Source of the DNA: CAUJGQ01 sp042408665
Lineage (GTDB): Bacteria; Chloroflexota; Dehalococcoidia; CAUJGQ01
NCBI GenBank assembly: GCA_042408665.1
Contig: JBHOQW010000259.1
Coordinates: forward strand, 1-59,865
Length of the DNA: 59,865 bases
Reading direction: 5' to 3'
The notes below the pieces were generated by a model that searched no databases, was not told the DNA's origin, and saw only the letters and a list, made by a program, of their open reading frames with translations. Shown in pieces: positions 34,312 to 43,036 of this stretch (its first letter is position 1; every line of letters begins with the position of its first letter). The translations under genes and the position numbers were made by a program.

Positions 34312-35487
34312 GTGAAGGTCGGACTGTTCTATCTGCCAACGGTGGGCACGCGGGCCGAGATCGAGCGCGGCATGGTAGGCCAGAACGACGAGGCGTACCA
34401 GCGGATGCTCGCCGATCTCTCGGACCAGGTCCGCCTAGCGGATGAGCTCGGTTACGACGCGGTGGCGTTCACCGAGCACCACTTCCACATCGAGGGCTTC
34501 GAGATCTCGAACAACCCGGTGCTGCTTGACCTGTTCGTGGCCATGCAGACCCGACGCATCCGCGTCGGCCAGCTCGGCATCGTGCTGCCCGCCTCCTCAC
34601 CCTTGCGCGTGGCGGAGGACATCGCCATGCTGGACCACATGTCCGGCGGTCGGGCCTTCGCCGGGTTCGCCCGCGGCTACCAGCGCCGCTGGGTGGACAC
34701 CCTCGCCCAGCCGTACCGCGTGGGTGCCACCCTCTCGGACGAGAGCGAGGTGGACCGACTCAACCGGGAGGCGTTCGAGGAGTTCTATCAGATCGTCAAG
34801 CTGGCCTGGACCCGTGAGACGTTCAGCTTCCGCGGCCGCTTCTGGACCATCCCACCGGAGGGCGTGCCGTGGGATATCCAGGCCACGCGCCAGTGGGGCC
34901 GCGGCGTGGACGAGCATGGGCGACTGACGGAGATCGGCATCGCCCCGCGCCCCCTGCAAAAGCCGCACCCGCCGCTCATGCAGCCCTTTGCCTTCAGTGA
35001 GTCCACCATTCGCTGGTGCGCGCGGGAGGGGATCATGCCCATCCTCTCGCCCGTGGACGTCTCCCTGCGCCTGCACCTGTACCACGCCTATCAGGACGAG
35101 GCGCGCGCCGCCGGGCGCGACCTGGCGTTCGGCGAAGGGCTGGGCTTGCTGCGCGACCTGGTCGTGGCGCCCACCGACGAGGAGGCGCAGGAACTCCACG
35201 CCAAGAGCGGCGCTTTTGTGGGCGGCGCCTGGTTCCGGCCGTTCGGCTTCGACCGCGGCCTCACCGCCCCTGGCGAGACGGGGCCCCTGAGCGTGACCCA
35301 GCTCTACGAGCGGGGACTCGCCCTTGTCGGCTCGCCGGAGACGGTGATCAAGCAGCTCGACCTGTTGTTCAAGCAGGCGCCGGTGGACTACCTGGTGGCC
35401 TGGCAGTACATCAGCCTGCTGCCCAACGAGGTCCTCAAGCGCTCGTTAGAGCTGTTCGCCACCAAGGTGCTCCCCCACTTCCAGTAG
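34312..35487 (+). CDS. LLM-class flavin-dependent oxidoreductase (luciferase-like)
   Basis: 391 aa. VKVGLFYLPTVG opens the TIM barrel; DAVAFTEHHFHIEGF and GQLGIVLPASSPLRVAEDIAMLDHMSGGRAFAG are classic bacterial luciferase family blocks. It probably uses reduced FMN and O2 for monooxygenation. GTG 34312 follows GGGTGAGG; further upstream is not conserved. It stands alone between the fmt pair and a hairpin at its stop codon. It is the first of four LLM-class genes in the window and the most monooxygenase-like. Substrate unknown. Confidence 0.86.
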   Translation: MKVGLFYLPTVGTRAEIERGMVGQNDEAYQRMLADLSDQVRLADELGYDAVAFTEHHFHIEGFEISNNPVLLDLFVAMQTRRIRVGQLGIVLPASSPLRVAEDIAMLDHMSGGRAFAGFARGYQRRWVDTLAQPYRVGATLSDESEVDRLNREAFEEFYQIVKLAWTRETFSFRGRFWTIPPEGVPWDIQATRQWGRGVDEHGRLTEIGIAPRPLQKPHPPLMQPFAFSESTIRWCAREGIMPILSPVDVSLRLHLYHAYQDEARAAGRDLAFGEGLGLLRDLVVAPTDEEAQELHAKSGAFVGGAWFRPFGFDRGLTAPGETGPLSVTQLYERGLALVGSPETVIKQLDLLFKQAPVDYLVAWQYISLLPNEVLKRSLELFATKVLPHFQ

Positions 35488-35505
35488 CGGCCGCCTCGCG
35501 GCCGC
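35487..35505. terminator. 8-bp stem-loop at the LLM gene stop codon
   Basis: GCGGCCGC at 35487-35494 and at 35498-35505 (a palindromic octamer repeated) can fold around the loop CTC. The first G belongs to the TAG stop. It lies between the LLM gene (+) and the HhH gene (-), so it may end transcription. No T-run follows. 35506-35678 holds no recognised gene. Confidence 0.45.
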
Positions 35506-35678
35506 GGGGACGGAACCCCTGCCCGCGCCGACCCCCGCTCAGGGCACGGCGCGTCGCCGGCCCTGGCGGGGCCTCTCTTCCACCCGCCGGGTGCACCCCC
35601 CGAGCACGGCGTGGCCGCGCCTGGTCAGGTGCGACGGTAGCAAGGTGGACGAGCAACCCGGGGACCAGGCGCCCGGCG

Positions 35679-36146
35679 TTACTCCGGGCTGTGCTGGGCG
35701 AACCGGACCGCCTCCACGCCCAACACCTGCCGCAGCGCGGCCGCCGTCTTCTCGGATAGCGCCACTCCGCCCTGCGCTACCGCCGCGCGCAAGGCCCCGG
35801 GCGCGGCCGTGCCCAGCTTCTCTCGCACCTCCCGCACCTGGGACGGGGTGAGGCCGGCGCGGAGAAGGGCCAGCTCTTCCTCGGAAGTCTGGGTTCGCAG
35901 GCGGTCGATCAGGGGGATATGGCCGGTGGCCAGGTAGCCGGTGATCTTCGTGGCGATGGCATCACCGACACCGGGCAACGTTTTCAGCCGACCCTCCGCA
36001 GCCAGCCCGGCCACGTCCTCGGACGCGCCCCGGATGACCTCGGCCGCGCGGCGGTAGGCGCGCACCTTGAACCAGCTCTCACCCAGGAGCTGGAGCCGGT
36101 CGGCGATCTCATCGAACTGGGCGGCGATCTCGGCGTTGCGGTTCAT
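35679..36146 (-). CDS. stand-alone helix-hairpin-helix protein resembling the PolX N-terminal domain
   Basis: 155 aa. NRNAEIAAQFDEIADRLQLLG, FKVRAYRRAAEVI and the HhH loop TLPGVGDAIATKI match the N-terminal 8-kDa domain of bacterial family X DNA polymerases, which binds gapped DNA ends. A full bacterial PolX is about 570 aa with palm and PHP domains; nothing of these follows (only 190 bp to the next gene end). A second HhH-like segment (LTPSQVREVREKLG) occupies the C-terminal half. It may be a DNA-end-binding protein or the remnant of a polymerase gene. Function not known. Confidence 0.72.
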   Translation of the reverse strand: MNRNAEIAAQFDEIADRLQLLGESWFKVRAYRRAAEVIRGASEDVAGLAAEGRLKTLPGVGDAIATKITGYLATGHIPLIDRLRTQTSEEELALLRAGLTPSQVREVREKLGTAAPGALRAAVAQGGVALSEKTAAALRQVLGVEAVRFAQHSPE

Positions 36147-36244
36147 CGCGACCCCATCATAGCGCCCGGGCGCGTGCTACGCTTGTCATGGTACCGGCAT
36201 TGCCCTCCAGGCGATATGGAGGGCTCCGGCCTCAGCGGCGCATC

Positions 36245-37474
36245 ATGCACCGGATTCTGTTGCTCATGGCCACGCGCACCTACCGGGCGCGCGCCTTCAT
36301 GCGTGCCGCCCGGCGGCTGGGCGCCGAGGTGGTGGTCGGCACGGAGCGGCGCCAGGCCGTGGCCAAACCGGGCTCCACGCTGACCCTGGACTTCCGCGAC
36401 CCGGCGCACGCCACGGCGCAGATCGTGGCGGCGGGGCGGGAGCGGCCGTTCGACGCGATTGTCGGCGTCGACGACGACACGGTGCTCCTGGCGGCGATGG
36501 CGGCGGCGGCGCTGGGCATCCCCCACAACAGCGTTGAGGCCGTGCGCGCCACGCGCAACAAGCATCTCATGCGGCGTCTGTTGGCCAAGGCCGGCGTGCC
36601 CTCGCCCTGGTTCACGCTCGTGCGCCTGGATGAGGACCCGGCCGCGGCGGCACGGCACCTGCGCTACCCATGCGTGGTCAAACCGACCTTCCTCTCGGCC
36701 AGCCGTGGGGTGATCCGTGCCGACACCGAGGATGAGTTCGTGCGCGCCGTGGAGCGGGTGCGAGCCATCCTGGCCGAGCCGGACGTGGCGGCGATGGGCG
36801 GTGAGGAGGCCGGTCACGTGCTCGTCGAAGAGTACATTCCCGGCGTGGAGGCAGCCCTGGAGGGCATCCTGACCGACGGCGAGCTGCAAGTCCTCGCCCT
36901 GTTTGATAAGCCCGACCCGCTAGAAGGGCCGTACTTCGAGGAGACGATCTACGTCACCCCTGCGCGCCTTTCCCCGGCACACGAGCGCGCGCTGATCGAG
37001 GCGACGGCCGCGGCGGCGCGGGCGCTGGGGCTGCGCGAGGGCCCGGTCCACGCCGAGCTACGCCTGAACGAGCGCGGGGCGTGGGTGGTGGAGATCGCGG
37101 CCCGCTCCATCGGCGGGCTGTGCTCCACGGTGCTGGAGTTCAGCGGGGGCCGCTCGCTGGAGGAGCTGATCCTCCTGCACGCCGTGGGCGCCGAGATCGC
37201 CCGCAACGAGCGGCAGCGACGGCCAGCCGGCGTGATGATGATCCCCATCCCACGCGCGGGCGTGCTCTGCGCGGTGCACGGGATCGATGAGGCGCGCGCC
37301 GTGCCCGGCATTACCGACATCACGATCAGCATCCCACTCGGCGACCGCGTGGTGCCGCTGCCGGAGGGCGACCGCTACCTCGGCTTCATCTTCGCCCGTG
37401 GGACCTCCCCCGACGAGGTGGAGGCCGCCCTGCGCGCGGCACACCGCCGCCTGGCGTTTGCCATCGAAGGCTGA
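36245..37474 (+). CDS. ATP-grasp ligase (L-amino-acid-ligase-like)
   Basis: 409 aa. N-terminal pre-ATP-grasp domain (HRILLLMATRTYRARAFMRAA), ATP-grasp core with YPCVVKPTFLSASRGVIRA, LVEEYIPGVEAALEGI and the metal-binding WVVEIAARSIGGL, and a C-terminal domain (GVMMIPIPRAGVL to GFIFARG) like LAL_C2. Such proteins form an amide or thioester by way of an acyl phosphate, for example dipeptides. ATG 36245 is chosen as the first Met next to the conserved strand; no strong ribosome-binding site is seen. Neighbours give no pathway clue. Confidence 0.82.
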   Translation: MHRILLLMATRTYRARAFMRAARRLGAEVVVGTERRQAVAKPGSTLTLDFRDPAHATAQIVAAGRERPFDAIVGVDDDTVLLAAMAAAALGIPHNSVEAVRATRNKHLMRRLLAKAGVPSPWFTLVRLDEDPAAAARHLRYPCVVKPTFLSASRGVIRADTEDEFVRAVERVRAILAEPDVAAMGGEEAGHVLVEEYIPGVEAALEGILTDGELQVLALFDKPDPLEGPYFEETIYVTPARLSPAHERALIEATAAAARALGLREGPVHAELRLNERGAWVVEIAARSIGGLCSTVLEFSGGRSLEELILLHAVGAEIARNERQRRPAGVMMIPIPRAGVLCAVHGIDEARAVPGITDITISIPLGDRVVPLPEGDRYLGFIFARGTSPDEVEAALRAAHRRLAFAIEG

Positions 37475-37488
37475 CGCCGCCACGACCA

Positions 37489-37519
37489 GGCGCCGGCCGT
37501 CGCGAGGGCAGCCGGCGCC
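37489..37519. terminator. 9-bp stem-loop between convergent genes
   Basis: GGCGCCGGC (37489-37497) and GCCGGCGCC (37511-37519) are exact reverse complements with a 13-nt loop. It lies 15 nt after the ATP-grasp stop and 93 nt beyond the end of the convergent MmgE/PrpD gene, and is a candidate bidirectional terminator. No T-run. Confidence 0.5.
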
Positions 37520-37611
37520 GTCCTTGAGCGTTGAGCAGCCCTATGCAGACCCCGGCCGCGCACGACCAGCTTGGCAGGGTCGCTGGTCCGCACCGCGCGT
37601 GGGCGACCACG

Positions 37612-39063
37612 TCACGCCGTCGCCACCGCCCGCCGGCCGGCCACCAGGCGCGTGAGATCGGACACCAGGGGCAGGCGCTCCAACTCCCCGATGCGGCGGA
37701 GCGATTCTTCCGTCGCCTCCGGCCCGATCACGCGCACGGCGCAATCCCGGTACTTGGCGGCCAACTCATCCCACGTGAGCGGCCGGTCCGGCCCACCGCG
37801 TGGCTGGTCCACCCGCGTGCGCACCGTCGTGCCGTTCTTCAGCGTCACGGCCACCTCCGCCCAGCCGCGGCCGGGCTCCGCCGGCTCCGCCGCTTGGACC
37901 AGCTCCACCCGGCGCAGCAGCGCCTGCGCCTGGGGGCGGCGCACGGCCTGGTCCGAGAAGGTGTCCAGCACCGGGCTGCCGTCCAGCAGGGCGGCGGCCA
38001 TGCAGTACTGCATGCTGAACTTCCCCTCCAGCCCGGTCGTCGGCCGCGGGTGAATGAGCGGCCCCAGGCCGACCGCGGGCGCCACGCGGCCACCCGAGGA
38101 CCCGTCCCCGGCGGCCGGATCTTCCTTGATGAACGGCTGGCTGCCGCTGTGCGGGACGGTCACGGTGACCCACTCCACATCGTCAGCGGTGAAACCGTAC
38201 CGCTCGCGCAGCTCGAGGATGGCGTCCAGGGCGCTGTGCGTGCCGTAACAGCAGGGGTACTTCTTCACGCCGATACCGACGGCAACGATGTCCAGCGGGT
38301 TGCCCAGCTCCGGCAGGACCTTCTCCGGTTGGGCGTCCTGCGCGGGCGAGAACAGGCGCAAAAAGCCGAGCGGCGCCTCGATCGCCGCACTATCGGCCGT
38401 GAAGCCGCGGGCAGCAAGCTGGGCTGCCAGAATCCCGCTCTGAGCGGCGACGCCGGGATGCAGGGGCTTGGTCATCGTGCCGAAGTTCTGCCGCGAGCCG
38501 CACGCCAGTGAGGTAGCGATGCCCAAGGCCATGCGCGTGCGCTCGACGTCCAGAGCGTAGAGCTTGGCGGCCGCCGACGTGGCGCCCAGCGTGCCGAGCG
38601 TGGCGGTCGCGTGCCAGCCGTGCGGGTAGTGGCTCTGGCCCAGGCCGCGGCCTACCTTGCACTGCACTTCGAAGCCGATCACATACGCCGTGATCAGGTC
38701 GCGGCCGCTCGCGCGCATCTCCTCGCCCACGGCCAGCACCGCGGGCAACAGGGGCGGGCTGGGGTGGCCGCGCATGGAGCTCGTCACGTCATCGTAGTCC
38801 AGGGCGTGCGCCGCCGTGCCGTTGGCGAGCGCCGCGGCGCGGGGTGACGCCTGCATGCCCTGGCCGATCACCGTGGCCACCGGCTGCCCACCCTCGGCGG
38901 CGATCACCTCGCCCACGATGCGCGCGCACGGCTCCAGGGAGCCGGCCAGCGTCACCCCCAGCGTGTCCAGCACGGCGCGCTTAGTTTGCGTGACGGCCTC
39001 CGCCGGGAGGTCGGCAAAGCTCGTGCGCACCACGTACTCCGCCAACGCCTTTGTGATCTCCAT
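37612..39063 (-). CDS. MmgE/PrpD family protein
   Basis: 483 aa, the usual family length (2-methylcitrate dehydratase, cis-aconitate decarboxylase, iminodisuccinate epimerase). Motifs: AVLDTLGVTLAGS, ALDYDDVTSSMRGHPS (the DDxx...HP substrate site), and KKYPCCYGTHSALDAIL, where the KxYPCC-like block binds the substrate carboxylate. It should act on a small di- or tricarboxylate. ATG 39063 follows CAGGAGG. It is the last gene of the leftward catabolic string, 47 bp after the LLM gene. Confidence 0.87.
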   Translation of the reverse strand: MEITKALAEYVVRTSFADLPAEAVTQTKRAVLDTLGVTLAGSLEPCARIVGEVIAAEGGQPVATVIGQGMQASPRAAALANGTAAHALDYDDVTSSMRGHPSPPLLPAVLAVGEEMRASGRDLITAYVIGFEVQCKVGRGLGQSHYPHGWHATATLGTLGATSAAAKLYALDVERTRMALGIATSLACGSRQNFGTMTKPLHPGVAAQSGILAAQLAARGFTADSAAIEAPLGFLRLFSPAQDAQPEKVLPELGNPLDIVAVGIGVKKYPCCYGTHSALDAILELRERYGFTADDVEWVTVTVPHSGSQPFIKEDPAAGDGSSGGRVAPAVGLGPLIHPRPTTGLEGKFSMQYCMAAALLDGSPVLDTFSDQAVRRPQAQALLRRVELVQAAEPAEPGRGWAEVAVTLKNGTTVRTRVDQPRGGPDRPLTWDELAAKYRDCAVRVIGPEATEESLRRIGELERLPLVSDLTRLVAGRRAVATA

Positions 39064-39110
39064 CGCGGCCTCCTGTTCTCTGGTGAGGCATCCTATGTCG
39101 GGATGTCGGG

Positions 39111-40148
39111 CTAGACGACCTGCGGAGCCTTCGCCTCCTGCAACCGCCGCAAGGAGGGCAGGAGCAACTTCTCGTGCTCGGGGGCCGGCAGCGGCAGCGT
39201 CACCGTGGTGGCGAAGCTGCCGAAACGCTCCAGGACCTTATCGCCGATCTGCTCGTAGGTGCCAACCGCGGCGAAGGTGTGCACCATCTCATCGGTGATC
39301 AGGCGCGGCATCTCCGCCCAGCGGTTGGTGACGGACATTTCGTGTAGTTCCCGTCCCACCTCCTGCCACCCGTGTTGCTCCCACACGGCGGTGTAGGTGC
39401 GGGTCGAGCCGTAGAAGGCGATGGACCAGCGCACCTGTTCGACCGCACGTGCCACATCCGCCTTGGTGGCGCCGGTGGCGATCATGCCGCCGCCCGCGAT
39501 CTCGAAGCCGTCCAGCGAGCGGCCGGCGCGCGCAGCGCCTTTGCGCAGGTTGGGGAGCGCCACGGCCTGCATGTAGCGCTCGGTGGCGAAGCTGTGCAGG
39601 CGCACCCCCTGACAGAGCTCACCGGCCAGCCGCGTCATGTGCGGCAGCACGGCGGCCAGGGCGATGGGCGGGAACGGGATGCCCTCCGGCAACGGCTTGG
39701 GGCGATGGTTGGGCGTCATCACGTTCAGGCGGTAGTGGGTGCCCCGGTAGTCGAGCGGCGTACCGTGCTGCCAGCACTCCCAGACGGCGCGCATCGCCAG
39801 GATGTAGTCCCGCATGCGCGGCGCGGGCGCCGACCAGGGCATGCCGAAGCGCCGCTCGATCTGGCCCTTGACCTGGCTGCCCAGGCCCAACTGCAGGCGA
39901 CCGCCGGAGAAGCGCTGCAGGTCAAAGGCCGCGTAGGCCATGGTGGTGGGGCTGCGCACGAAGGCCTGCGCGACGGCGGTGGCCAGGCGCAACCGCGTGC
40001 TGTGCTCCGCGGCCAGGGCGAGCGCCACGAACGGGTTGTGGGCGGTCTCCGGCACGATCACGCCGTCGAAGCCCAGTGCCTCGGCACGTTGCACCGCAGC
40101 GGGGATCTCGCGTAGGTCGTCGAGCGGAAGTACGGTTTCTACCCTCAT
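39111..40148 (-). CDS. LLM-class F420-dependent oxidoreductase (TIGR03617-like)
   Basis: 345 aa. AEALGFDGVIVPETAHNPFVALALAAEHS, TAVAQAFVRSPTTMAYAAFDLQ and RLQLGLGSQVKGQIERRFGMPW are characteristic of F420-dependent members of the luciferase superfamily. These transfer hydride to or from coenzyme F420 rather than activating O2. ATG 40148 overlaps the LysR stop as ATGA, so the regulator and enzyme are translationally coupled. It sits between the LysR gene and the MmgE/PrpD gene in the leftward string. Confidence 0.87.
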   Translation of the reverse strand: MRVETVLPLDDLREIPAAVQRAEALGFDGVIVPETAHNPFVALALAAEHSTRLRLATAVAQAFVRSPTTMAYAAFDLQRFSGGRLQLGLGSQVKGQIERRFGMPWSAPAPRMRDYILAMRAVWECWQHGTPLDYRGTHYRLNVMTPNHRPKPLPEGIPFPPIALAAVLPHMTRLAGELCQGVRLHSFATERYMQAVALPNLRKGAARAGRSLDGFEIAGGGMIATGATKADVARAVEQVRWSIAFYGSTRTYTAVWEQHGWQEVGRELHEMSVTNRWAEMPRLITDEMVHTFAAVGTYEQIGDKVLERFGSFATTVTLPLPAPEHEKLLLPSLRRLQEAKAPQVV

Positions 40149-41134
40149 GGCAGGCTCTCCGGCAGCACGTCGGTCTCCCGGATGCTCCCCTCCGCCAGCG
40201 GTAGATGCGCCCGGGTGGCGTACTGCTCGCGCAGGCCGGGCGGGATCCAGGTATCGGAGTGCAGCAGGCGCAGGAACGCCTCCAGGGGGTGGCTGGTTTT
40301 CACCGGCGCCTTGAGCGAGAGATACCAGTACCGCTCCAGCCGCGGCCGCAGGGGGATGGCCACGAGCTGACCGCTGGCCACCTCGTCGGCCACCGTGCAG
40401 AAGGAAAGGATGGCCACGCCCACCCCGGCCAGCACTGCCCGTTTGATCGACTCTTGACTCCCGAGCGTCATCACCGCGATCAGTGGTTGGCCGGCCTCGG
40501 CGAACCAGATCTCGAGCGCCTGGCGGAAGCTGGACCGCGACCGGCGGGGGAAGGTCACCAGTGGCGTGCCGGCCAGCCCGGGCGGAGTCGCGAAGGGGAG
40601 GCGGGCCAGGGGATGACACGGCAGGGCGACCAGCACCATCGGGTCGCGCATCACCGGCACCTTGAACAGGTCGGCGCTTTGCTGCCCGCCGGGGTTGATG
40701 GCCACATCGATCTCGCCCTCACGCACCAGGGCATCCAGCTGCTCCGGGTCGTTCACGATGCGGGCGGTGACCTCGATACCGGGGTAGAGGCGGTGGAAGG
40801 CGGCCAGGAGCCAGGGCAGCAGGTAGGCGCCGAACGTGGTGGCCGCGCCGACGGTCAGTTGCCCACGGGCAAGGGATTCGTCATCGGCGGCGGCCGCGCG
40901 CAGGGCGGCCACGGCCTCCAGGATGCACACCGCGCGCTCAAACAGCGTCTTGCCCTGGGGGGTGAGCTCGGCGCGCTTGCCGCGCTGCTGGAGCAGCCGC
41001 ACCCCCAGGTGGGCTTCCAGGAGGCGCACGTGGTGGTACACCGTGGGCTGGCTGAGGTAGAGCCGCTCCGCCGCGCGGCTGTAGCTCTGCTGCCGGGCGA
41101 CCTCGACGAAGCTCCGTAACCACTCCGTGTTCAT
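40145..41134 (-). CDS. LysR-family transcriptional regulator
   Basis: 329 aa. The N-terminal winged helix-turn-helix reads WLRSFVEVARQQSYSRAAERLYLSQPTVYHHVRLLE; the effector-binding domain (about 95-295) has AATTFGAYLLPWLLAAFHRLYPGIEV and the usual alpha/beta repeats. The likely ligand is a small acid imported or metabolised by the neighbouring genes. Unlike most LysR genes it is not divergent from its target but lies inside the operon, 37 bp after the permease gene. Its targets may be the promoters around 50050-50396 or 44759-44968. ATG 41134. Confidence 0.92.
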   Translation of the reverse strand: MNTEWLRSFVEVARQQSYSRAAERLYLSQPTVYHHVRLLEAHLGVRLLQQRGKRAELTPQGKTLFERAVCILEAVAALRAAAADDESLARGQLTVGAATTFGAYLLPWLLAAFHRLYPGIEVTARIVNDPEQLDALVREGEIDVAINPGGQQSADLFKVPVMRDPMVLVALPCHPLARLPFATPPGLAGTPLVTFPRRSRSSFRQALEIWFAEAGQPLIAVMTLGSQESIKRAVLAGVGVAILSFCTVADEVASGQLVAIPLRPRLERYWYLSLKAPVKTSHPLEAFLRLLHSDTWIPPGLREQYATRAHLPLAEGSIRETDVLPESLP

Positions 41135-41171
41135 GGGCTCAACCTCTGTGCACCGCTCGCTAACCGAGCGT

Positions 41172-42074
41172 TCACGTCCGCCTCAGGCGTGGATCCAACT
41201 CGTCTCGGAGCGCATCGCCGAGCATGTTATAGCCAAACACCGTCAGGGCAATCGCCAGACCTGGCCAGAAGGCCAACCACGGATGGGACGACGCCTTTGC
41301 CAGACTGTCCTGTAACATCTGACCCCAGGTCGGGAACGGTGGTGGCACACCGAACCCGAGAAAACTGAGCGTTGCCTCGGTGATCACAACAGCTCCCAAC
41401 CGGACTGCGCTGAGGACGATCGCGGTAGGTATCACATTTGGCAAGATATGCGAAATAATAATTCGCAGATTTGACCCACCGACCGCACGAGCTGCCTCGA
41501 TAAACGGCTGCTGGATAACAATCAGCGCCTTACTTCGAATCACCCGCACATTCCCTGCGGCCGTGAGCAATCCAAGAACCAGAATGAGTTGAACAACCCC
41601 ACCACCAAAGATAGATATCGTTACCAGAGCCAGGATAATCAGCGGAAAACTCAACCAGACATCGATCAGCCGTTGCAGCAACGTGTCGAACCATCCCAGG
41701 TAGTAAGCGCTCACAATACCCATGACTGTCGAAGTGACGAGCGTCAGCAGTGTAGCGCCAAACGAGATGTACATGGTGGGGCGGGAGCCGTAGATGATCC
41801 GGCTGAAGACATCCCGACCGAACTGGTCAGTGCCCAAGAGGTGGCGGTGGGATGGGCCCTGTAACCGCTCAAGGACCCTCGTCTCAGCGTATTCGTACGG
41901 CGCGAGCGTGGGGCCGATAGCGGCAACGACGATCAGCGTCAGGACCAGCATCGCCCCCACGAGCCCCAGCGGTTGGCGCCGGCACAGGCGCGCCAGGCGC
42001 GCCCCCCATCGCGCCACCCGCCGCTCGGCGGCAACGTCCAACACCCATGCAGAACGGCCGGCCGCGGTGCTCAT
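41172..42074 (-). CDS. ABC transporter permease, DppC/OppC-like
   Basis: 300 aa, six transmembrane helices. HLLGTDQFGRDVFSRIIYG and the permease EAA-like loop EAARAVGGSNLRIIISHILPNVIP identify the DppC branch of peptide/nickel/opine importers; TLSFLGFGVPPPFPTWG is also typical. It forms the membrane channel with the DppB-like gene just upstream, whose stop overlaps this ATG as ATGA. Base composition is clearly lower in GC than the flanking genes (41401-41460 has 29 of 60 G+C). No ATPase gene follows. Confidence 0.93.
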   Translation of the reverse strand: MSTAAGRSAWVLDVAAERRVARWGARLARLCRRQPLGLVGAMLVLTLIVVAAIGPTLAPYEYAETRVLERLQGPSHRHLLGTDQFGRDVFSRIIYGSRPTMYISFGATLLTLVTSTVMGIVSAYYLGWFDTLLQRLIDVWLSFPLIILALVTISIFGGGVVQLILVLGLLTAAGNVRVIRSKALIVIQQPFIEAARAVGGSNLRIIISHILPNVIPTAIVLSAVRLGAVVITEATLSFLGFGVPPPFPTWGQMLQDSLAKASSHPWLAFWPGLAIALTVFGYNMLGDALRDELDPRLRRT

Positions 42075-43009
42075 CGTAAGCGCACCCGTGGATCCAGGTA
42101 GCTGTACAGCACATCGACCGCAAGGTTACTGATCGACACGATAAGCGCGATGAACAGGGTTGCCGCCTGTACAATAGGGTAGTCACGATGGTTGACGGCG
42201 TTGAAGATATACCGGCCCATGCCTGGCAACACAAACAGCGTCTCAGTGATCACCGTCCCGCCGATGAGCAGCGGTATCTGGAGCCCGATCACTGTGATGA
42301 TCGGCAGCATAGCGTTACGCAGCGCGTGCCGCAAAACGATGTTGAAGGTGTGTAGTCCCTTCGCACGCGCTGTGCGGATGTAGTCCTGGCGAATAACCTC
42401 CAGCATTTCTGTACGGGTCACCCGCATCAGCACGCCCATAATCGCCGTCCCCAGCACCACCGCCGGCAGGAGCATCTGCCGCAAGTTACCGACCGGGTCC
42501 TGCCACACCTGCCGATAGTCGGTCGGTGGCGACCATCCAAACCAGATCGAGCCCCAGGTCAGGATCAGGACGGCTATCCAAAAGAACGGTACGGCGGTGA
42601 GCAGGGTGGCAATCGCCCGGACCAGATAGTCCAGCGGTGACTGCTGCGCCACCGCCGCCAGCACCCCTACCGGCAACGCCACCACCGTCGAGATGAGCGT
42701 GGCAAGCAGCGTGAGCTCGATGCTCGTCGGCAGGTGCTCGACCACCCCCCGTGACACAGACTGCCGGTCACGCAATGAGGTACCGAAATCGCCCTGGGCC
42801 ACCGCCTCGAACCATTTGAGGTACGCCTTGTGGTACGGGACGTCCAGGCCAAGCTCGTGGCGCAGGGCATCGAGGTTGGTCTCAAAGTCGGTGGCCATAG
42901 CCGTCACTGCGTCGCCCGGTAACAGGCGTACGAGCGAAAACGTAACGATACTCACCCCCAGCAGTGTGGGCAGAACCAGAATCAGACGCCGCAGCACATA
43001 CGTCGCCAT
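42071..43009 (-). CDS. ABC transporter permease, DppB/OppB-like
   Basis: 312 aa with six transmembrane helices. N-terminal YVLRRLILVLPTLLGVSIVTF and RLLPGDAV, loop EVIRQDYIRTARAKGLHTFNIVLRHALRNAMLPII (EAA-like motif), and ETLFVLPGMGRYIFNAVNHRDYP are standard for DppB. The substrate class may be peptides, opines, nickel chelates or other small organic acids. It is translated together with the DppC gene and follows the binding-protein gene by 27 bp. Confidence 0.94.
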   Translation of the reverse strand: MATYVLRRLILVLPTLLGVSIVTFSLVRLLPGDAVTAMATDFETNLDALRHELGLDVPYHKAYLKWFEAVAQGDFGTSLRDRQSVSRGVVEHLPTSIELTLLATLISTVVALPVGVLAAVAQQSPLDYLVRAIATLLTAVPFFWIAVLILTWGSIWFGWSPPTDYRQVWQDPVGNLRQMLLPAVVLGTAIMGVLMRVTRTEMLEVIRQDYIRTARAKGLHTFNIVLRHALRNAMLPIITVIGLQIPLLIGGTVITETLFVLPGMGRYIFNAVNHRDYPIVQAATLFIALIVSISNLAVDVLYSYLDPRVRLR

Positions 43010-43036
43010 CGCGTCGCTTCCGGCTGGTCGGTCCTC

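Noticed and set aside
35679..36146. Truncated polX pseudogene
   Set aside because: No palm or PHP remnants exist in the 190 bp downstream, and the C-terminal half has its own structure, so a stand-alone gene is preferred, though not proven.
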